DNA from: Ailurus styani
Lineage: Eukaryota; Chordata; Mammalia; Carnivora; Ailuridae
NCBI GenBank assembly: GCA_002007465.1
Contig: LNAC01000728.1
Location: forward strand, 62,001-126,000
Reading direction: 5' to 3'
Length of the DNA stretch: 64,000 nt
Below are positions 55,966 through 64,000 of this stretch, one piece after another (position 1 is the first letter of the stretch; each line of letters starts with the position of its first letter). Made by a program: the position numbers and the translations under genes. The notes beneath the pieces are model-generated. The model saw nothing but the letters and a program-made list of their open reading frames with translations. It made no database searches and was not told where the DNA came from.

Positions 55966-58900
55966 CAATCATGGGTTGTTTCCACTTTTTTCAGGGTGCA
56001 GAGAATTACTAGTGCCATCCTTCTCCCAGCATTGCCCTACAAGTTCAGAACAAGGTTGCTAAAGAAGTCTTCGTCATGAACTTAATTGAGATCTTGTCCT
56101 TCCTCATCTCCCATGCTGTGCTCTCCCTGCTTCCAGCTCTGAGGTCAGGGAGGGAGGTTGGTGAATTACCTCTTAAGCAGAGGGTCCCACTCAGATATCA
56201 TGTCCATGTGACACTCGAGCCCCAGTGGCCTTTGCGTTTGTATATCACAAAGGTGGGAAGCAAGATGGCTCCACTCAAGACCTTTGACTCCTCCTCCCCT
56301 TGGCCACTCCGTAGGAGGTTCTCGCCCACATATGAAGCTTCAGGACAATAATTCTAATGGGTGCCCAGGCATGGTGCGTGGGGTGGGAGGCCTTTGGACT
56401 CTGGGTTTCCTGTGTTGTGGTCTAAAACCTGTTTGGTCAAGTAGACTTGTACTGAAATTCTGGGGTTTGTGTTGGGAGCCCACAGCCAGCTGTTTATTAT
56501 TTTAAGAACTCTTGGTTGCTGCCTTTTGACGTGGGGGTGGGGGAGCAGCCTACTGTGTAAGCGGCTGCCACCTTCTCCTGGGAATGACAATGTCGCTCTG
56601 TATACTCCACAAGGGCCCCTCAGGCAGAGCTACCGCATTCCAGAACCCTACCCAGCCAGATGAATAGACGCCATTTCATCTCATCGGTTATTGAGACAAA
56701 ATCAGGCTCTAGCAATAGTGTTCCTCTCTGTCCATCACCTTCACGTGGGGAAGACCCCGCTAAGGCCTCGAGACCAGGACACTCACAGCTTTACCAGAGT
56801 CCTGGGTTAGCATGTTCACATTGGGCTTTACGAAACACCCTCTTGGCCTTCCTCACCTTTCAAAATGTGTCCCTGCTGGGTGCCCCACATGGTAAGAATG
56901 TTTCAGTGTCCCACTGGAACATTTGTTATTGCCCAATTCCGCTCAACACCCCTTCCAGCCATGTCCCAAGAAGCCAGCGCTGAGTACTTGAAATAAAACA
57001 GAGCGATGTCCTCGAGCTGTAAATGCCTCCCAAAGACAAACGGACAGAACTTCATTGTTTCAGGGAAGAAGGCGCCTCACATAGTGGTCACATTGTGGTT
57101 ACCGGGGGCCTGATGATTAATCCACAGAGAGGATGTGCAGGAGAGAGGAGCTGGCATCATTCCTGTAGACGAAGATTCTTTAACATTTCATGTCCCTGAC
57201 TGAACATGTGCACCAGAAACACAAGATTGCCATTGTTCAAGTCTCTTCGGTGACCTCATTTTCCCAGTTGTGAGCTGGCATGTAAGTCATTACCTTTTCT
57301 GTCTGCACAGGGATACTGTGTTCCTGAAACTTAAATGCTTCACGCTTCAAAATATACATTGTGCGGCTTATAATTCTACCTCTGAAGGTGAACACTTACA
57401 GGGACTTGTAAAATTTCTCATTTAGAGATGGGCTAGGAGCAACTGATGCATGGAGAGGTGAGCAAAATCTGATACTGATCAATATGCATGGATTTGGTAT
57501 AAATAATTGAATCGTTTTTAGAATTAATTTTTAAAAAGATCTGTGTGAAGATCTTTTAAAGGCACTCTGGGAGATTCCAGAACTATCCACCAATATCCAC
57601 CCTGCTTCTTGTCCTTTGCGTGATCACCACTGGGGAAGTGGGCTCTCTCGGAATGCTAAAAGCTTTACGTGAGGGGCTGAGCAGATGGCATGATGGTGCT
57701 GATGGGTGAAAATCCACAGCTCTGTCGCCTACTGGTACTGGGCTAGAGGCCGCCTCTCTGAGCTTCTGTTCCCTCAGCCAGGTATGGACTAAATCATAAG
57801 ACGTAAACTTAAGAAGCTCTTCCTCCTAGAGCTTATTGTAATAACCTCTTAAATAGAAGTCCAGTTCAGGATGACATTGTGATTTTGGACTGTTCTGAAA
57901 TGTTTTAGACGTGGTCTCAGAGATCGTGCCTCTCACATCGCTTCAGAGCTCGTGGAATGAACCGATGACGTGACAGGGACGGACATGGGAGGGTGCAGTG
58001 GAGCTGGAGAACAGACTGGCTGTCAGGATGAGGGGCGAGTCTCAGGGGGCTCCTATTTATGTACTAGGTGGCGGGGTCTTCAATCCGGGTCTTTCACTGC
58101 CCAGATTAAACGTATGCTGGAACCTTTGGGGCGACCCGGGTCAGAGGGCAGTGCCTCCTGTCTATGTCCAGAAGTAAACTTTCTGCCAAGGCAGAGTGAG
58201 TAGGCTGTCGTCGGTTTTTGTGACCTACCATCACACAAGATGGGCCTTAAAGCTCAGAAGACAAAGCAGAGAGAGTCGTGTCCCTTTGTTTTGAGCTCAC
58301 GGCCTTTTTAAAGCCATCAAATGTCTCCTTGTTCCCGCGTTGTGCAACAGGGCATGCAGCTCTGAATGGGACCTTTTGTAACTGGAAATTCCACAGTTCC
58401 AGTTGCCCCTGACTATTGTCCATGCCAGACAACATCCTCGGAGGCTTTGAAGTTGCCTGTTTGAAGGAAGCACTGCCTCACGCACACCCCTCGGCCCACG
58501 TGCCTGCCCACAGTATCAGTCAGACTCAGGGGGAGCAGTGGGACGAGCTTCTGGCTACCAACGGGCAGGACCTGGCACCAGGGGACCAGTGCTGCCCCAC
58601 CACTCAGCAATCCTTGTGTCTGGCATTGCAAGGACAGTACTTTTGGAAGCTCTCTCTGTAAGAAGGGACTGGGCTCATCTGGAAGGGAATCCATTCAAGT
58701 CTCCTCTGCATCCTGGTTCCAGAAACATTATTCATGGGAGAGGCCATCTTACCTGATGTAGACCCAAGCAGCCCTAGCCACATCCTACCTGCTGTCAGAC
58801 AGCAGAGTGTCTGCCTTACCTGCAGCCCCTGCTGTCCTGATTTGCATGTGAGCAGGTTTCTGAATAGACACCCATGGATTATGTGACACCTACAGAGTCA

Positions 58901-58967
58901 CGTGGATTGAAAGCACATCCAAGCATAGGGATTGCTTTGTACTTAAGTAGGAGAGGAGAAAAGAGGG
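55966..58967. other. Unmarked DNA, about 3 kb
   Basis: The longest part of the window without a recognised repeat. Frames of 60-107 codons occur on both strands (e.g. 56660-56983, 58413-58694), overlap each other, and show no domain or signal peptide that I can support. Candidate for a conservation check. Confidence 0.4.
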
Positions 58968-59180
58968 GCAGCATTTATTGAGCACATACAACCTAACTGG
59001 TTATTTGATACTAAATTTCATTTAAGCCTCACACAAACACCCTGAGTATGTCTCCACTTGTGCGGATGAGGAAACTGATGATCAGAGACTGTGAGATTTG
59101 CCCAGGTCTCCTTAGTAAATAGAGAGAGGAGAGTCAGACCATGGTCCGTATAACTCTAAGATAGGCTCTTTCTTTTACAG
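58968..59180 (-). mobile_element. MIR fragment
   Basis: Antisense MIR: GCATTTATTGAGCACATACAACC, TTCATTTAAGCCTCACACAAAC, TTGTGCGGATGAGGAAACTGATG, GATTTGCCCAGGTCTCCTTAGTAAAT. Confidence 0.85.
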
Positions 59181-59734
59181 CTTGCCTATTTTCAGACCCC
59201 TTTCCCACTGAGCTCAATTATTAATAAGACTTCTCCTTGGGCCACCAGCTCCTCCAGAGATGTGTCTCAAACAGATACTCATTCTGACTTGACTTTCTTT
59301 CTCTCCTCGGTGGTGACAGTCATTTCCCTGGCCCTCTGTGATGCCCAGAGGCTTCAGGTTCTCCCTGTTGCTCCCTCGGCCCCCCAGCGACAATGTATAT
59401 GAGATCCTTCGTCGATGTTCTAAAGGCATGAAGGACATTTAGAGCAGGACTTCCTGTGTACACACTGTCTGAACTCAAAATAAGGATTTAAAACCATCAG
59501 CCCAGGGGAAGACTGTGGTAGTAGTGGAGTAGTGGTCCGTCTGATTATGTTTTATAATCCTGGAATCCAGCACAGTGTTGGGCCAACGCATGGATAGATG
59601 AATGAGTGGAGCTCTAAGAAATCAGGCCACTGGTGGAAGGGCATTCAAGGATATCAGGCATTTTCCCTTGCATCTGTGAAATCGTACCATGTTGGCTGAC
59701 ACCTCATAAGCCTGTGCAGAATGGCAGTATCCCA
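59181..59734. other. Unmarked DNA
   Basis: Nothing recognised; CCAGCACAGTGTTGGGCCAAC near 59568 is weakly L2-like. Confidence 0.4.
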
Positions 59735-60005
59735 GTATGTTAAATTTATTTGTTCATTTATAATTTCACTTAGTGTTTATTGAGCACCAACTCTCTGTTA
59801 GGTTATGCAGGGGAAGATAGCAAAATGAAGGAGCTTAGGCTCTGTCCTGAAATAATTCAGCAATCCAGGGGGGCAAAGACTTGAGTTTCATGCAGAAAGC
59901 AAGATGGCAAGGAATAGGAATCTCATCCTGAGAGGGACATAGGAGAAGACTTCCTGAGTGGGATGGCTTAGAATTGCTACTTGAGGGATGTAGTAAGACG
60001 TAAAA
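59735..60005 (-). mobile_element. L2 LINE 3' end
   Basis: Antisense L2: TTTATTTGTTCATTTATAATTTC, AGTGTTTATTGAGCACCAAC, GGGGAAGATAGCAAAATGAAG, GGAGAAGACTTCCTGAGTGGG. Confidence 0.75.
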
Positions 60006-60131
60006 ATGTGTAAAGGCATTTAAAAGAAAAAGCATTGTTTTTCTCTATATTCACACCAACATTTCTGACATCAGATATGTGGGTTTTTCCAAACCAAGCA
60101 ATGCTCCAGGTCTCAGCAGTCGCAAGCTGGG

Positions 60132-60877
60132 TGTCCTACAATTAATTAGGTTCCTATACTAACTGCTTGGAGTTGGCACAGACCACACAGGTTAAGGGCT
60201 ATATCCCCCAAGACTGCCCCCCACTTCATAAACCAATTGCAAGTCCCGGGTTGCCACCTGTACTTCTGACTGACTGGCTATACATAGGGGTTCCCATAAC
60301 CCCTTCTTGGATTGGGTCATTTGCTAGAACAAGTCACAGAACTTGGGGAAACACTTTACTTACTGGAGAACCAGTTTATTATAAAAGGCTACATATAACT
60401 CAGGAACAATGAGAAGGAAGAGAAGCACAGGGCAAGGTGGGAAGGGGTGCATGGAGCTTCCACTCTCTCTCTGAGCTCACCACCTTCCTACCTCAGTGTG
60501 TTCACTAACCAGGAACCTCTGTGTACCTTGCTGTGTGTGGATTTTATGGGGGATTCATTGCATAGTCATGATTGCTTAAATCATTAGCCATTGGTAAGTG
60601 AACTCAATCTCCATCTCCTGCCCCCTCAGGAGGTTCAGAAGGGACTAAAAGTTACAACCCTATAATCAATCCCTGTACTCTAGGAGAGTAGCCCTCCATC
60701 TTTTGGAGATTTCCATAAGTGACCTCATCAGTATAAACTCAAGTATGGTTGGAAGGGACTTCTTATGGAAAATAAGAGACGTTCCTCTCATATCACTCAG
60801 GAAATTCCAAGAGTTTGGCAGCTCTGTGCCAGGAACTGGGAACAATGAGCAAATATATATTTCTTATTATAATATCA
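60132..60877 (-). mobile_element. Ancient LTR, probably endogenous retrovirus, family uncertain
   Basis: Antisense LTR-like text known from many mammals: GGGTCATTTGCTAGAACAAG, CACTTTACTTACTGGAGAACC, GTTTATTATAAAAGGCTAC, GGGGGATTCATTGCATAGTCATG, TAAATCATTAGCCATTGGTAAG, CAAAGAGTTTGG-like text near 60809, and AAATATATATTTCTTATTATAA at the right end. TG...CA limits are approximate; no target-site duplication seen. Confidence 0.55.
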
Positions 60878-61084
60878 TAGCTTTCCATGCAGAGGGAACA
60901 GAACAATTAAAACAGAGCAGGTGTAACAAAACAAGTGTTAGGTGTGGCTATAAGAAAGAATTTTTGTAAAGGGGTGGGAATAATCTTGAACAATCAGTAG
61001 CAGCTTTTCTAGGTTAATGAATTTGGAACTATACTATTCTCTCCTGGGGGCATGGGGATAATAATACTTTACACACAGAGAATG
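60878..61084. other. Unmarked DNA
   Basis: Nothing recognised. Confidence 0.35.
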
Positions 61085-61280
61085 CTTCTGTGAGCAGTAA
61101 GCACTCTAAGTGCTTTACATGAATGAGCTCATTAAATCTTTGCTACCACTCTCAGTTAGGGACTCATATTATTCCCACATGATATGTGAAGACCCCGAAG
61201 GCCAAAGCCACACTGATCATCCACGTCAGAGTTGGGACTATAAACCAGAAAGTCTTTGAACCACCATACCCTTGTGCCTC
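61085..61280 (-). mobile_element. MIR fragment
   Basis: Antisense MIR: AGCACTCTAAGTGCTTTACATG, GAGCTCATTAAATCTTTGC, CATATTATTCCCACATGATATG, CAGAGTTGGGACTATAAACC. Confidence 0.8.
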
Positions 61281-62505
61281 CCAGAGATATGACAGAGTGA
61301 GCTCTGCAGAAACTGGGGTTATGAGGACAAGCAGCTCATTGGCGTAAAGGACAAATTATAACCTCAGGCCCTGGCTTGATTCCTGTACTCACAAAGATCC
61401 AGCCCCAGATGACAGTGTCAGGACGGCAAGCACCATTGTGCTGGCCTGGATGGCTCATCATAGGGGCTCGGATTTGTGTGTTCAACATTTAAGAGACATT
61501 GAGTTTAGTGGAAACAGAGAACACATGGAAAATGACCTCACTGGCTAAAGGCTGAAGTTGAATGCCTGGCTTGAATTTTGGCTTTGCCCTTTCCTCTTTT
61601 CTGGCTGCTTTTGTGACCATGTGCCCAAATCCCAAGGACACTGTAGGGTAGCTTTCTGTGCACAGGCTGGTAGATCCTGGCCACCCAGTGTTTCTGCTTT
61701 GGTCCATGGAGGAATCCACTAATTTGAGTAACAATCTGCAAAGTTATGCAAGAAGACCAAGGTAGAGACATTTCTAATGTGTGTGAACATGTTTCCCTGC
61801 TGTGAAAAAAAGAATACTGGAAGAAAATGAAGTGATTCATTGAAAAATTTCACTGAAAGGTACAAATAATCATTTGGGATGCAACATTTCTCCATCAGTT
61901 CAGTCATATATTTTTTGCAAAGAACTCATATATCTTCTTTTCTCTACCAGCCCAGTGAAATAGGCAAGTGTTCTTTTCCTTTTTTGCATGTGACAAATCT
62001 GAAACTCAGAAAGTGATTAAGAGACCGAGCCAAGTTTTCCAAATCAGATCTTTCTGACTTTTGCTTCAGTACTTCTCCTTGTTGGTACTGCTTTTTCTAG
62101 TCCCCTGAATCCAAGCTGAACGAATGCTCTTTCTTCCACTTGAGATGATGCTGTTTAATTTATTTATCAGCAAGGATGGTGTTCTGCCTGCTTACACCAG
62201 TTTGACATTTTTGTTGTTAATGGATAGCACCTTTCTGATTGGTCAATGACCATGCCTTAGTAGTTATTAAATATTTTGATTATTTCTTCTTTTTTATATA
62301 AATAATATTTCTGCTACATTTACTTTACTTCAAAAAGGATTTATGGCAGCTTATAAAAATACCACATACTAGTAAGATAACACCTATCAGAAGTAGGTAA
62401 AGAAGTAAAAACAAATAGAAGGAGAGAAAGAAATTTGGGCAGGAATGAGACCAACACAAAAGTATAGACCATAAGTCTGAAAAACTTGCTGGAGTAGAGA
62501 TGAGC
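61281..62505. other. Unmarked DNA
   Basis: About 61930-62090 (CCAGCCCAGTGAAATAGGCAAG, GTGACAAATCTGAAACTCAG) is weakly MIR-like in antisense. Nothing else recognised. Confidence 0.4.
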
Positions 62506-62518
62506 TGCTTGTTGAATT

Positions 62519-62719
62519 TTTTTTTTTAAAGATTTTATTTATTTATTTGACAGAGAGAGAGAGAGAGATCACAAGTAGGCAGAGAGGCAGCAGAGAGAGA
62601 GGAGGAAGCAGTTTCCCTGCGGAGCAGAGAGCCTGGTGCGGGGCTCAATCCCAGGACCTTGAGATCATGACCTGAGCTGAAGGCAGAGGCTTTAACCTAC
62701 TGAGCCACCCAGGCGCCCC
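62519..62719 (-). mobile_element. Can-SINE, young type
   Basis: Near-consensus reverse SINE, GATCACAAGTAGGCAGAGAG, CTGAGCCACCCAGGCGCCCC. Perfect 13-bp target-site duplication TGCTTGTTGAATT (62506-62518, 62720-62732). Confidence 0.98.
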
Positions 62720-62732
62720 TGCTTGTTGAATT

Positions 62733-64000
62733 CTAAACCTGCCAGGAGCCAATGGCAGAAGAAATGCATATTGGTTATGATGCACAGTATCTTCAAGAAA
62801 AAAACAAATGAAAAGCACATCTTACCACAAAATCATCTTCCTGAGACTCTCAGGAGAGAGAACACTAATATAATTAGTACTCTTCCCCGTGACATCTATG
62901 ACGTGGTCAGGACAGCAATGAATTTCAAAGGGTCATTTCCATGGGCTGCTTGACTGAGACGCCCAATATCCTGCGCTTGCCTCTACTGCCTTGAGTTGTC
63001 TGGTGACCTTCTGAGAAGATTTGCCTTGTCTCCCTGCTTAGATAATAATTTCTCTGATGTGTGACACTAGATCCAAAGTTTCCTTGGAAAATTGCCAAAA
63101 ATAATACTTTTAAAAAATGAGAACAATAAAAGAGTTGAACTACCACTGAAGAGGTGGGAATTCAGGGTTCTGCTCCAAGATTTTATATTTCTTACCTGAC
63201 TGAGCTCCTTTGTCACAGGACAGGCAAGCAGTGTTGTCCTTTGCCCTCTGACCTACCAGGTGGAACGTCTTACAGATGTGCCTGGAGTTCTTGTCAACTT
63301 CAGAGAGAAAGTAGTCAATGTGATTCTTGTGCCCATTCATTGTCCCTCATTTATTTGTCCTTTTACAGAAATATGTAGAAGGTCACTCACTATGTGGCTC
63401 AACCCTGCAGACTGCAGACACAGAGATGGATATGACACAGTGCTTCCCTGGAAGAGGTTGTGGGTCAAAGGAGAAGACAGAAATGCTCATAGACAATCAC
63501 AGCACAACACGGGAAGCTCTGCCAGAGAGGTATGCACAGTGTCATGGGGAGAGGGGAGAGAAGAAGCATTATCGCCATCCGGGAGGCCAGAGACGGACTC
63601 CCAGTGGAGGAGACGCTTGATTCCAGTCCTGGCACAGATCCCTCAAAGAACGAAGGATTGAAAGGAGATGATTGATGGAGAGAAAAACATATTGACGGCA
63701 GAGCAGTGAGTATGTGTTTGGGCAACAGAGGATAGGACAGACTTGATCAGACTCTCTCACCCACAAACCAGTTAAGAATCCATGACTCTGGTTATTACAT
63801 TTTAAAAGAAAAAAATACCTAAACGCACGAGTCATTTAAATTTTGAGAGGGAGTTCTTATGGGCCAAACCTTCTCCATCTACGTTCATTAACACTCTGAC
63901 AGGGGTTTCTGAGGGAACGGGCCAGAAGCACAGTGCTGTACGCTGGGCACATGCAGGGATTCTGATCGCCATGCCTTGAAAGATGACCTAGTGACTGCCC
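62733..64000. other. Unmarked DNA
   Basis: No repeat family or gene recognised. Overlapping frames of 73-133 codons around 63154-63835 on both strands have no recognisable features. Confidence 0.4.

Overview
This is a stretch of carnivore nuclear DNA with no protein-coding gene that I can recognise. It carries about 22 copies (plus one fragment) of the tRNA-Lys-derived Can-SINE family. These are recognised by a head with an internal A/B-box promoter, a CT-rich body and an (A/T)-rich AATAAA tail. The youngest copies share the block CACAAGTAGGCAGAGAGGCA, which I associate with mustelids (ferret, mink, otter and relatives); that assignment is an inference from memory and was not searched. Reading frames are short throughout and fall in simple repeats, SINEs, LINE-1 remnants or unmarked DNA. 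The window is best read as intergenic or deep intronic sequence. LAYOUT. 1-3.8 kb: SINEs, a Tigger-like DNA transposon split by a SINE, and a ~480 bp polypyrimidine tract next to an old L2. 3.8-6.4 kb: plus-strand 3' half of an old L1. 6.4-16.2 kb: mostly unmarked DNA with a MaLR LTR, a possible MER5-like element, a MIR, a probable class I solo LTR, an MLT2-type LTR, and two direct duplications each split by a single N (probable assembly joins). 16.2-31.1 kb: a long run of minus-strand L1 fragments of several ages, riddled with minus-strand SINEs. 31.6-32.1 kb: an inverted SINE pair. 33.9 kb: an AT palindrome. 36.6-37.0 kb: a solo LTR with target-site duplications and a 32-bp tandem array pairing E2F-like and YY1-like motifs. 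40.1-40.9 kb: a younger L1 3' end with a 15-bp target-site duplication and a possible 3' transduction. 41.6 kb: a 35-bp insertion that matches the 5' half of tRNA-Gly(TCC) and is flanked by a 15-bp direct repeat. 42.4-64 kb: ancient MIR, L2, MLT1 and LTR relics in otherwise unmarked DNA, with a few SINEs. There is no operon-like or pathway-level organisation. The parts relate to one another only through retrotransposition, with L1 presumably mobilising the SINEs and the tRNA half. Family names were given by eye; coordinates of old repeats are approximate, and those of young insertions with target-site duplications are near exact.
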